From positions 1 to 11,158 of the forward strand of contig CAZSLA010000029.1 in NCBI GenBank assembly GCA_964607795.1: DNA of 11,158 bases, written 5' to 3'. The notes beneath the pieces were generated by a model. It saw only the letters and a program-made list of their open reading frames with translations. It made no database searches and was not told the origin of the DNA. The stretch comes from DYGT01 sp964607795 (GTDB lineage: Bacteria > Patescibacteriota > Microgenomatia > UBA8517). The position numbers and the translations under genes were made by a program. Positions 1 through 7,384 of this stretch are shown here, in pieces; within the stretch, counting starts at the first letter, position 1, and each line of letters opens with the position of its first letter.

Positions 1-5
1 GCCAT
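1..5 (-). CDS. Start of a further operon gene, probably F1 subunit epsilon (5 bases only)
   Basis: An ATG on the minus strand (bases 5-3) overlaps the TAA stop of atpD in a TAATG arrangement, the same tight coupling used elsewhere in this operon. Only ATGGC lies inside the window, so the product cannot be read. In nearly all F-type ATPase operons the gene after atpD is atpC (epsilon), and that is the only basis for the suggestion. Confidence 0.45.
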
Positions 6-1387
6 TATTTCAAAAGTTTAGCCTCGGCGATGCTTCCGATGTATTTCAATTGCTCCTCATCCACTTGATCGAGTTTGCCATCCAAAATGGTGGCAACATC
101 CGAAACCGTAGTTTTTACCGGTACAAAGCTCCCGCGATTCCCCTTTTGCGTCTGAGAAACATAAAAGTTTTGTGTCATATAGTTTTTAATTTTTCGCGCG
201 CGGCGGTACTTTTGCTGATCCTCAAGCGAAAGTTCAGACTCACCCACCAAAGAAACTATCCGCTCCAAAGACTCGGCTTCTTTCAAGATGGTTTTTGCCC
301 GAAGTGCCACGCTATAGTGCTCTTCTCCCACTACTTTGGGCGACAAAGCAATCGAAGTTGAGACCAAAATATCAATGGCCGGCAGCAAGCCTTGCTGATA
401 TACATCACGCGAAAGGACGATGATGCTTTCCAAATAAGGGTAAATTGTCTGCACCGCGTGGTCCAAAAGATCATCCGCAGGCACATATATGGCCTCAATC
501 GTCGTAATGGAATTTAAGGGCGTGGACACCAAGCGCTCATGAAAACGCGCCATCTCGCTTTCTAAGGTTGACTGATAGCCATCCTCAGAAGGCAGGCGGT
601 TCATCAAGGTGGATAATTCAGAGCCCGCTTGAGCATAGCGAAAGGCATTGTCAATAAAAAACAAAACGTCTTTTTGCAGATGATCGCGGTAGTATTCCGA
701 CAAAGACACCGCGGCAAAAGCCGATAAAAAGCGAATAACCGGGTTTTCGCCCATCGGCCCAAAGACCAAAGTTGAGGACTTCATGACATCGCTTTCGATC
801 AAGGCCTGCATAAGCTCAAGGCCTTCGCGCGTCCGCTCACCGACACCGCCAAACACAGACAAAGAATTTTTATCCTTGCCCAAAATATTGTGCATAATTT
901 CGGTTAAAAGGATGGTTTTGCCCACGCCCGCGCCCCCGAAAAGCCCCATTTTGCCGCCTTTGACCAAAGGTGCAAACAAATCAATAATTTTGATGCCCGT
1001 CTCCAGCTGGGATTCTTTGGTAGCCACCTCACTTGTGCCTTCACTAACGTGGATGGGTACCTCGCTTGAAGCTTTAAGCTCTCCCAGGGCATCATAGGGA
1101 GTGCCGAAGATATCAAGCGTCCGGCCCAAAAGCTCCGGGCCTACGGGGAAAGTTATCGGCTCACCTGTGCGCACAACACCATCTCCACGCCTCAGATCTT
1201 CCGGATTTTGCAGACACAGACAATAATAGGCGTCCTTGGCAGAGGATGCGTAAACCTCCATTTTGGTATAAGGCTCGCGGGCAAGCTTGACCATCTCATA
1301 CAGATCCGGTTTGTCTGCGCCAAAATAAACATCCACCACCTGCCCGCGGATGCTTGTAATTATACCTGTGGCGTTTTTTTGTGTCAT
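5..1387 (-). CDS. atpD: F-type ATPase catalytic subunit beta (divergent)
   Basis: This is the catalytic subunit of the F1 head, in the cytoplasm; it hydrolyses or makes ATP. At 460 residues it has the usual length. The Walker A loop GGAGVGKT is at 151-158, the catalytic glutamate lies in GERTREG (E184, R185), Walker B is VLFFIDN (about 241-247), and AGSELS and VPADDL are recognisable. The ATPase chemistry should therefore work. Several normally near-invariant positions differ. The adenine-stacking tyrosine (Y331 in E. coli) aligns with L335 in GLLPAID. The following DPLDSTSR motif reads DILVSTSI (339-346). The DELSEED lever is SELSLED (384-390), and the Asn after GERTREG is Leu. The ATG overlaps the atpG stop (ATGA), with no clear Shine-Dalgarno sequence, which suggests translational coupling. 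The identity is certain; whether it drives ATP synthesis is not. Confidence 0.97.
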   Translation of the reverse strand: MTQKNATGIITSIRGQVVDVYFGADKPDLYEMVKLAREPYTKMEVYASSAKDAYYCLCLQNPEDLRRGDGVVRTGEPITFPVGPELLGRTLDIFGTPYDALGELKASSEVPIHVSEGTSEVATKESQLETGIKIIDLFAPLVKGGKMGLFGGAGVGKTILLTEIMHNILGKDKNSLSVFGGVGERTREGLELMQALIESDVMKSSTLVFGPMGENPVIRFLSAFAAVSLSEYYRDHLQKDVLFFIDNAFRYAQAGSELSTLMNRLPSEDGYQSTLESEMARFHERLVSTPLNSITTIEAIYVPADDLLDHAVQTIYPYLESIIVLSRDVYQQGLLPAIDILVSTSIALSPKVVGEEHYSVALRAKTILKEAESLERIVSLVGESELSLEDQQKYRRARKIKNYMTQNFYVSQTQKGNRGSFVPVKTTVSDVATILDGKLDQVDEEQLKYIGSIAEAKLLK

Positions 1388-2244
1388 TGTGTTAGTAGAA
1401 ATTTAGGTGTTAGGGAATTTAGCTGTTTTCTGTTGGCTTCGCCGTGCCGGGCTTTCATTTCCATGAGTCTCAGTTTCTTGAGTCTTTCTTTAATATTGGT
1501 GTCTGCTTTGTTCATGGCCAGGACGCGCGAAGCAAACTTAGCCAGCTGGGATTCGTGCACCGCCTGCTCAAAAAGCGAGGCAAAAATCTCGGTTTCAAAA
1601 AACATCAGAATTTCCTCCAATGAAGGCTCAAAAATATACGCCTTTTTCTCGGCCGTGCCTTCATCCACCTCCACTTGTGCAGAAATAGTGACGTTTTCCG
1701 GCTCCTGTTTGATGACACTTATAAACTTACCGTGGTACAAATGGATATCCTCGTATTGCACAATGTGGTTAATAATAGGAGCTAAGTCCCGGGCCTCAAT
1801 GTCTACCTCGGGCAGGTTAAAAAAAGTATAAGGATGGTTGGGCCTCACACCCAAAAACAAGTTTAGGCCATGCCTGCCGATAATCGTGACCTCGGAGGCA
1901 TTTTCCTCAACTTCTTTCATAAACAAATTAAAGGTGCGCTTGACAATGTCGCCGTAGAGGCCGGTATTTGCGGATAATAAAACCGCCACCGTTTTACCAT
2001 TGTGAGCTAGAAAAGTCAGCTTTTCGCCTTTTTTCTTTTTCAATAATTTTTTGGCCATGCTAACATACGACGTGCGCACTTCCTCAAAAATCTCATTGAT
2101 GGAATACATGTATTTACGGTTATAGAGTACATCCTCGCGCGTCTTTTTCATCCGCAAAGAGGCGATTTGTTCATAGGCCCGCACCAGCTCTTTAAAGGAC
2201 CCTAGATCTGTTATATTTTGTTTTATGTCGTCTATTTGAGGCAT
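1384..2244 (-). CDS. atpG: F-type ATPase central stalk subunit gamma (divergent)
   Basis: This is the rotor shaft running through the alpha3beta3 ring and linking it to the membrane ring. It is 286 residues, the normal length. The N-terminal helix begins MPQIDDIKQNI, which matches the family pattern of an IK..I motif. The central Rossmann-like domain contains VAVLLSANTGLYGD (about 86-99), equivalent to the usual SDRGLCGG segment. The C-terminal helix contains SRVLAMNKADTN, equivalent to the family's SRM.AM.NATDNA. The usual N-terminal pattern around KIT.AM.MVAA.K is replaced by a sequence around ELVRAYEQIASLRMKK. The C-terminus ends in an unusual SLTPKFLLTQ instead of the usual EI.EIV.GA type ending. 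The gene starts directly after the atpA stop (TAAATG), behind a good Shine-Dalgarno sequence. Confidence 0.93.
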   Translation of the reverse strand: MPQIDDIKQNITDLGSFKELVRAYEQIASLRMKKTREDVLYNRKYMYSINEIFEEVRTSYVSMAKKLLKKKKGEKLTFLAHNGKTVAVLLSANTGLYGDIVKRTFNLFMKEVEENASEVTIIGRHGLNLFLGVRPNHPYTFFNLPEVDIEARDLAPIINHIVQYEDIHLYHGKFISVIKQEPENVTISAQVEVDEGTAEKKAYIFEPSLEEILMFFETEIFASLFEQAVHESQLAKFASRVLAMNKADTNIKERLKKLRLMEMKARHGEANRKQLNSLTPKFLLTQ

Positions 2245-3699
2245 TTAATGTTTCTCCTCGGCAAGCTTTCCAGGGCTTTGTTTTACTGCCTCCACTAATT
2301 CCATAAACTTGTTTTTGCCGGAAATAAGCTCATTAACCCATTGAGAAAAATTTTTATCCGATTGATATAAAGTCACCAAAGTGTTCAAGTAGGTTTTTAA
2401 ATCACTGGGTTTTTTGTCCCTCCAAAGCCCGGCCCAAATACCTGCGAGCATGACTACATTAATAGTAGTGGGGATGCTACTTTGAGGGGTTTGTTCAAAA
2501 AAAACCATTACTTGCTCACCCAAGGCCAAGATACTTTTTGTGGATTCCGAAAGCTCGGCGCCGAAATGCATGTATTGCCTTACCTCGGTGAGTTTTACCA
2601 AAAAGCTTGTAGCCTCGCGGCTGACGTCGCGCATCAGCGGGCTTTGTGTCTGGTGGCCTACGCGCGAAACCGACAAAAATGGATTGATTGCCGGCCGCCT
2701 GCCCTGATTATAATAATCTGTATCAAACAGTATATGACCATCTGTAATCGACATTAAATTAGTCTGGATATAACCGGACATGTCGCTCATGATGAGCTCG
2801 GCCACGGGAAGAGCGGTGATGGAGCCAGAGGAAAAATTGCCGGCGCGCTCCAAAAGCCTGGACTGGACATAAAAAATGTCTCCCGGGTAACTACTTCTGC
2901 CTGGGAAGCGCTTGGCCAAAAGCATAATTTCGCGATAATACTTGGCGTGCGCCGTCATATCATCCAAAATCAAAAGTACGTCCCGGCCTTGGTCGCGAAA
3001 ATATTCCGCGATGGTCATGGCGGTATAGGGCGTCAAAAAAATCATGCCCGCTGGGTCTGAGGCGCTAGTCACTACCATGATTGTATTTTTGGCAATTTCG
3101 TTGGCCATGATAAACTCCTCGGCCTCTTTGATATCCTGCTTGTTTTTGGCTATTGCACCATAAACACACACTTCCCCGCGCCTGGCCGCCGCCAGCATCA
3201 CCTGGAGCAAAAAGTCAGTTTTTCCGATTTTTCGATCGCCGATTATAAGCTCGCGCTGGCCTCGGCCCAAGGGTACAATCAAGTCAATCCATGACACGCC
3301 GGTTTCAAAGGTTTTTGTGATATTTACCCTACTGGAAATGCCCATAGGAGTAATATCACTTAGTCTGGTTTGTTTCGTTTTGATTAAGTTTCGACTTAAA
3401 AAATCACGGGTTAAGGGGTCTACTACTTTGGTCAAAAGCTCCTCACCCACGCCTACCTCAAGCTTAGTACCGACACGCGCGGCTTTGGTCCCCACCTTGA
3501 TAGCCTGGGTAGTTAAAAGCAAAACCTCCACCTCGGATTCAGCAAGACCGATCACGCGGCCCAGATTGCCATCATCAAAAACCACCAACTCGCTCGGGCT
3601 CACGCTAGGTAAACCTTCGACATACACCAAAGACTGAAGCGAGCGCACAACATAGCCCACTTCGCCGAATTTTTTGAGATAGGCATCAAACTGCATCAT
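2245..3699 (-). CDS. atpA: F-type ATPase regulatory subunit alpha (divergent, short N-terminus)
   Basis: This is the non-catalytic nucleotide-binding subunit of the F1 head. It is 484 residues against roughly 500-513 in typical members. Visible features are the beta-barrel (about 13-90), the block RGQRELIIGDRKIGKT (146-161) containing the P-loop, Walker B VLLILDD (241-247), PGR..YPGDIFY (266-277), SRLLERA (280-286), and the arginine finger R346 in LSVSRVG. The P-loop is GDRKIGKT rather than GDRQTGKT. The N-terminal helix that normally docks onto delta is cut to about ten residues (MMQFDAYLKK), and the P-loop lies about 15 residues earlier than in E. coli. The first of two adjacent ATG codons is preferred because AAGGAG lies 10 bases upstream. 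The start overlaps the end of atpH by 14 bases. Confidence 0.96.
   Translation of the reverse strand: MMQFDAYLKKFGEVGYVVRSLQSLVYVEGLPSVSPSELVVFDDGNLGRVIGLAESEVEVLLLTTQAIKVGTKAARVGTKLEVGVGEELLTKVVDPLTRDFLSRNLIKTKQTRLSDITPMGISSRVNITKTFETGVSWIDLIVPLGRGQRELIIGDRKIGKTDFLLQVMLAAARRGEVCVYGAIAKNKQDIKEAEEFIMANEIAKNTIMVVTSASDPAGMIFLTPYTAMTIAEYFRDQGRDVLLILDDMTAHAKYYREIMLLAKRFPGRSSYPGDIFYVQSRLLERAGNFSSGSITALPVAELIMSDMSGYIQTNLMSITDGHILFDTDYYNQGRRPAINPFLSVSRVGHQTQSPLMRDVSREATSFLVKLTEVRQYMHFGAELSESTKSILALGEQVMVFFEQTPQSSIPTTINVVMLAGIWAGLWRDKKPSDLKTYLNTLVTLYQSDKNFSQWVNELISGKNKFMELVEAVKQSPGKLAEEKH
2254..2259 (-). promoter_or_regulatory. Shine-Dalgarno site of atpG
   Basis: GAGGAG on the minus strand lies nine bases before the atpG ATG and inside the last codons of atpA. 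It fixes the atpG start, which directly follows the atpA stop codon. Confidence 0.7.
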
Positions 3700-4165
3700 G
3701 CTTTATAATCTCCTTAGCCAAAGCCGCTTTGTTTTTTTCCAAATAATCATCAAGTTTTTTTGCCAATGAATAATCTCCAAATTTGCCCTTATAAGCCACA
3801 CTTGCTCCAGCAATAAGCTGGGGCTTAAGCTCAAATTCCATGATCACAGTTTGACTCAAATTTTTATCAAACCACAAACTAAGCCTTTCAATAAGTTCTC
3901 CCGTGGGCTCAATTGCAAGGCCCAGATGCACCACTTCCACTTTTTCCACCGCCTCAGCCAGGGCGTTTAGATATGCTTTTACATCTTCTGATGCATTAAT
4001 CTGGTCAACCAAAGCCTTTGCCAACCCTCCAGGTAGTAGGCGTACAGCCTCGTCGGCTAGCATTCGTTTGTCCGAAGCGCCAGATTGCAAAAGTGCATGC
4101 AAAGCCCGCGTCAGCTCACTGGCTTCAAAAGTGGTCTTTAAACTAGCAAGAACAGTGTCTTTCAT
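3686..4165 (-). CDS. atpH: F-type ATPase peripheral stalk subunit delta
   Basis: This subunit joins the b stalk to the top of the F1 head in the cytoplasm. It is 159 residues, somewhat shorter than the usual 175-180. The sequence is weakly conserved as is normal for the family. The C-terminal signature is recognisable in ELKPQLIAGASVAYKGKFGD (about 112-131), corresponding to the family's ...LIGG..I..G....D pattern, and is followed by a final helix (SLAKKLDDYL). The N-terminal part is helical and Leu/Ala rich, as expected for the six-helix domain. The position between atpF and atpA is the standard one and supports the call. It starts two bases after the atpF stop and overlaps atpA by 14 bases at its end. 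The alpha N-terminal helix that normally binds it is shortened here. Confidence 0.86.
   Translation of the reverse strand: MKDTVLASLKTTFEASELTRALHALLQSGASDKRMLADEAVRLLPGGLAKALVDQINASEDVKAYLNALAEAVEKVEVVHLGLAIEPTGELIERLSLWFDKNLSQTVIMEFELKPQLIAGASVAYKGKFGDYSLAKKLDDYLEKNKAALAKEIIKHDAV
3710..3715 (-). promoter_or_regulatory. Shine-Dalgarno site of atpA
   Basis: AAGGAG on the minus strand lies ten bases before the first of two consecutive ATG codons and 13 before the second, so it favours the first. It is within the atpH coding region, since atpA starts before atpH ends. Confidence 0.75.
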
Positions 4166-4167
4166 AA

Positions 4168-4779
4168 CTAAAGAAGCTTTTCTTTTTTGGCGCTTTCTAA
4201 AGACTCCACAACCAATTCTTCCTGGTCTTTGATGTCCAGGCTTCGCCGCAGCACATCCCTGGCAAGGCGCGCGGCAATCTCCAAGGCAGCAGCATCGATC
4301 TGGCTGTAAACCCCTTGAACTTCATTTTGAATTTGTTGGCTTAAACTTTCCTGAGTATTTTCGAAATGGTTTGATAGCTTTTGAACTAATTCTTGAGTAC
4401 TTTTTTGCACTTCTTTTTTTGCGGCCACGGCGATCTCTGTTATTGCTTTGTGCGTTTCTTCCTGGGCACTAGTTAACATGTTCTCAAAGCCCTGTTCGCT
4501 TGTGCCGCGCATCTTTTCAAGCTCGCCTGCAAACTGCTTCTCGATCTCCCCCAAAATTGCCTCCGTCCTTTCAATCAAGCCCGAGGCTTGAGCTTGAGCT
4601 TGAGCCAGGATCTCGCGCGAAGCAGCCATAGCTTCAGTGACATTTTTTTCCTCCTCGGCGCGGACAGATTCATAGCGGCTGACAATTTTTCGATAATTAA
4701 AAGCCACGATCGCAAGCATAATCCCTAAAACCGAAGTTAAAAGCGTGGATGCCAAAAGAAGGATGATTTCCGTACTCAT
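4168..4779 (-). CDS. atpF: F-type ATPase peripheral stalk subunit b, long coiled-coil form
   Basis: This is the membrane-anchored stator stalk that holds F1 against rotor torque. One N-terminal membrane helix (about residues 4-27) is followed by a long charged, alanine- and glutamine-rich helix with coiled-coil character (about 35-170). The C-terminal segment RDVLRRSLDIKDQEELV resembles the delta-binding end of b subunits. At 203 residues it is nearly 50 longer than E. coli b (156), and the extra length lies in the coiled coil. A hexamer repeat encodes an alternating Gln-Ala stretch there. The ATG overlaps the gpmI stop (ATGA), and a strong GGAGGG lies six bases upstream. The call rests on architecture, C-terminal pattern and operon position. 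Confidence 0.87.
   Translation of the reverse strand: MSTEIILLLASTLLTSVLGIMLAIVAFNYRKIVSRYESVRAEEEKNVTEAMAASREILAQAQAQASGLIERTEAILGEIEKQFAGELEKMRGTSEQGFENMLTSAQEETHKAITEIAVAAKKEVQKSTQELVQKLSNHFENTQESLSQQIQNEVQGVYSQIDAAALEIAARLARDVLRRSLDIKDQEELVVESLESAKKEKLL
4586..4603. repeat. Three tandem copies of the hexamer GCTTGA inside atpF
   Basis: GCTTGA occurs three times in direct succession and encodes, on the minus strand, an alternating Gln-Ala stretch in the b-subunit coiled coil. Perfect hexamer tandems can change copy number by slippage in whole-codon steps, which would lengthen or shorten the stalk without a frameshift. That consequence is an inference. Confidence 0.8.
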
Positions 4780-6506
4780 GTCACACCCTCCAGTAAGTTT
4801 CTGCCAGTCATGCCTGCCGGAATATTAAGGTTCATAATTTTTAGTATAGTAGGTGCGACATCACTTAGGGAACCCTGAGTTAGTTTTACGGGCTTACCCC
4901 TAAGGATTGAGTTAATAATCATAATAGGTACCGGATTATTGGAATGGCTGGTGTCTACCACACCTTTGGCGGTTGTGAAATAGAATGATCCAGTAGGATA
5001 CGATATGAGACCTTCTACGTTACCGTGATCCGAGGTAATAAACAGGGTGCCACCGACCGCAAGCACTGCATCCATCATCCGCCGTACGCCTGCATCTGCA
5101 GCCTGGACGGCTTTGATTGCAGCCTGGATATTGCCCGTGTGGCCTACCATGTCTGGGCAGGCAAAATTCAAGACAAAAAAATGATAATGATCCCGCGCCA
5201 GCTCGTGGATAAACTTATTTACCACCTGTGGCGTGCTCATTTCTGGCTTTTTGTCATAAGTAGGTACTTTGGGCGAGGGTATGATAATCACCTCTTCACC
5301 CACAAGTTTGCCCTCGTTCATGCCATTAAAATAAAAAGTAACCATGCGTTCTTTTTCGGATTCTGCCAAATGCAAATGCCTAAGGTTTGCCGCGCCCAAG
5401 ATGTGGCTCAGGGAATCCTGCACGGTTATCGGAGGAAAACAGATGGCACTTACCGGAATTTGCTTTTGGTACTCGGTCATGGTCACAAAAAAATGGTTCT
5501 TTGGCCAGACGGTGCGCTTGAATGAGCTGCCCGAATATTCCTTGTCGTCCTCTGTGGGTTTGCCCTTGTGATGTGCTTCTTTGTCCTGCTCGAGTTTAAA
5601 ACCCTTGATTTTTTCAAAGCCCTTCATGGTGAAAGCCATAGTCAGCTGCCTGGGCCTGTCAATCCTGAAGTTAAAAAATACCGAAGCATCGTTATCCCCG
5701 ATCAAACCCACGGGCGAGCCATTTTCTATAATGACAGTAGGCTCCACAAACTCATCTGTGTTGCCTTTTTGGTAATTTTCCTCAACTGCCTGGCTGGCGC
5801 TTTCGGCCGTAGCCCCGCTCCCCTTGGTCATGACTTCATAGGCTTTTTGCGTGCGCTCCCAGCGCATGTCCCGATCCATGGCGTAGTAGCGCCCAGCAAT
5901 TGAGGCAATTTTAATGTTCGGGGTGGATATAAGGCTTTCTTCTATTTTTGCTAAAACCGACTTGCCTTCCTTGGGTGGAGCGTCGCGGCCATCGGTAAAT
6001 AAATGAAGCCTTACATTCGGGAGCTGCTGGCGCTTGGCAAACTCCACCATAGCCCAAAAATGTTCCAAAGACGAGTGTACTTCTCCGCTTCCTACAAGAC
6101 CCATAATATGGAAGGTAGAATCATAGCTCTTGACGTGAGCAGCGGCCTTCAGCAAAGCCTCATTTTCAAAAAAAGACCGATTTTCAATTGACTTTTTGAT
6201 GCGCATCAAGCTCTGAAACACCACTCTGCCCACACCTATGGTCAAATGGCCCACTTCGGAATTTCCTTCTTCGTTTGCGGGTAATCCTACAGACTCGCCG
6301 GAGGCTATTAATTGGCCGTGCGGAAAATTGCGGTAAATGTAATCCAAAGTCGGAGTTTGAGCTAAAGTTATGGCATTTCCCGCAGATGGCGGCGCGATAC
6401 CAAAGCCGTCTATTACCAAAAGCACAACCGGCTTAATCGCCCCAGGCAGGAGATTTGGCGCGTAATCCGATTGAAATAATTTGACAATGCGGTTGAACAT
6501 AAACAA
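4776..6506 (-). CDS. gpmI: 2,3-bisphosphoglycerate-independent phosphoglycerate mutase
   Basis: This cytoplasmic, probably Mn-dependent enzyme interconverts 3- and 2-phosphoglycerate in glycolysis. All key elements are visible: metal Asp in VIDGFG (D33), the phospho-acceptor serine in GNSEVGH (S83), the VHSS histidine (H144), DGRDAPP (172-178), GRYYAMDRD (205-213), FFNFRIDRPRQL (277-288), AESEK (381-385), PDMVGHTG (451-458), TSDHGN (491-496) and the HSNNP histidine (H521). At 576 residues it is about 65 longer than the usual 510 or so. The extra length includes about 20 residues at the N-terminus and a charged insertion of about 27 residues (around 299-335) after the FRIDR motif. It starts seven bases after the c-like gene, and its stop overlaps the atpF start. 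A glycolytic gene between the c-like and b genes is unusual. Confidence 0.97.
   Translation of the reverse strand: MFMFNRIVKLFQSDYAPNLLPGAIKPVVLLVIDGFGIAPPSAGNAITLAQTPTLDYIYRNFPHGQLIASGESVGLPANEEGNSEVGHLTIGVGRVVFQSLMRIKKSIENRSFFENEALLKAAAHVKSYDSTFHIMGLVGSGEVHSSLEHFWAMVEFAKRQQLPNVRLHLFTDGRDAPPKEGKSVLAKIEESLISTPNIKIASIAGRYYAMDRDMRWERTQKAYEVMTKGSGATAESASQAVEENYQKGNTDEFVEPTVIIENGSPVGLIGDNDASVFFNFRIDRPRQLTMAFTMKGFEKIKGFKLEQDKEAHHKGKPTEDDKEYSGSSFKRTVWPKNHFFVTMTEYQKQIPVSAICFPPITVQDSLSHILGAANLRHLHLAESEKERMVTFYFNGMNEGKLVGEEVIIIPSPKVPTYDKKPEMSTPQVVNKFIHELARDHYHFFVLNFACPDMVGHTGNIQAAIKAVQAADAGVRRMMDAVLAVGGTLFITSDHGNVEGLISYPTGSFYFTTAKGVVDTSHSNNPVPIMIINSILRGKPVKLTQGSLSDVAPTILKIMNLNIPAGMTGRNLLEGVT
4786..4791 (-). 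promoter_or_regulatory. Shine-Dalgarno site of atpF
   Basis: GGAGGG on the minus strand lies six bases before the atpF ATG, within the last codons of gpmI. It is one of the strongest ribosome-binding sequences in the window and shows that atpF is translated from the gpmI message. Confidence 0.75.
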
Positions 6507-6513
6507 TTAATTC

Positions 6514-7299
6514 TTAAAGCAACAACACCAAGTAAGCTAAGAACAAACCAGATAAAACTATAACAATAGTAATCAAAACATGTAATAAAACTGCAAATTG
6601 GATTTTGCGGCTGGCCATCGGGTTTCTGCCTATTGCCTCAATGCCACTGCCTGCTGCACGCCCAAAATAAAAAAAACCCATGATAAAGGAGATCAGAACA
6701 ATCATGGCAGCAAGGACGTAGCGCAAAGAGTCCAAGGGGTCAAACAAAGGTGCCTGCAAACCCTGGCGGATCACCTGGATCAAGTTTGTTCTTGCACCAG
6801 ATAAGCCTGCTGCAGGATGTATTTGGATAGCCACAAGCACACTCCCCACTTCTTTCGGATCTTCCGGTTCAAACGCGTCCAGGGCTGTGCCTAGCACATA
6901 GCCGCTTCGGTTTGCCAATTGACCTACTCCCAAGCTTGGGGATGTGGTGACCAGATCTCCCGCAGCGATATTACCATTTACGGCACTGACGCGAACTTCC
7001 GCAACCCCGTTTGAGAGAATTAACGCAGAGTTTGCCTGGTTTTCAATCTGGAGGCTTCCGGCCGGTTGCTCGGTGACGACACCATACATGCCGGTGGAAT
7101 AAGGCTGGTTACACAAAATAAAGCCGCTGCCGTCGCTGCAAACAATGTCCCCATTTTGCACTTCCATCTCCCCCACGTCTATAGACACGGCAATCCCTGG
7201 GGAAACCTCTTGAGCTGCTACCGAGCTTAAACTAAGGATTAGGCAAAACAAAACAACCAATGTCAAGCCGTGGGTAAGCTTTTTACCAAATACAGGCAT
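6514..7299 (-). CDS. Secreted beta domain fused to an F0 subunit c-like hairpin lacking the ion-binding carboxylate
   Basis: The 261 residues have three parts. A signal peptide (1-29) is likely cleaved near SSVAA-QE. An extracytoplasmic domain (about 30-175) has two cysteines (C54, C63), a PYSTGMYGVV segment, and an NGNIAAGDLVTTS...GYVLGTAL pattern. From memory, that pattern resembles beta domains in the C-terminal parts of Patescibacteria fibre proteins. The end is a two-helix hairpin (TM about 193-213 and 234-260) with the loop IEAIGRNPMASRKIQ (220-234), matching the subunit c loop EAIARQPEA.GKIR. The predicted topology, with both ends outside and the loop inside, is that of subunit c. The Asp/Glu expected 18 residues after the loop proline is I245, and neither helix contains another carboxylate. 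It occupies the atpE position as first gene of the operon. No Shine-Dalgarno sequence is seen. The c homology is strong by motif; the function is unknown. Confidence 0.85.
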   Translation of the reverse strand: MPVFGKKLTHGLTLVVLFCLILSLSSVAAQEVSPGIAVSIDVGEMEVQNGDIVCSDGSGFILCNQPYSTGMYGVVTEQPAGSLQIENQANSALILSNGVAEVRVSAVNGNIAAGDLVTTSPSLGVGQLANRSGYVLGTALDAFEPEDPKEVGSVLVAIQIHPAAGLSGARTNLIQVIRQGLQAPLFDPLDSLRYVLAAMIVLISFIMGFFYFGRAAGSGIEAIGRNPMASRKIQFAVLLHVLITIVIVLSGLFLAYLVLLL

Positions 7300-7384
7300 A
7301 GTTCATGTTAGTTTTAAATGGGCTAAAAAGCAATCTTTACCTATAGCAAAATGCTTTATTTTTCTTATTTCTTATAACAAAAAA

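Noticed and set aside
50..6191. Plus-strand open frames opposite the atp genes and gpmI
   Set aside because: Each lies wholly or almost wholly opposite a conserved gene with intact motifs and has no domain of its own; they are shadows.
6514..7299. The conserved Glu in the loop (E221) as a replacement ion-binding site
   Set aside because: It aligns with the ordinary loop glutamate of subunit c at the cytoplasmic end of helix 1, not with the mid-membrane carboxylate.
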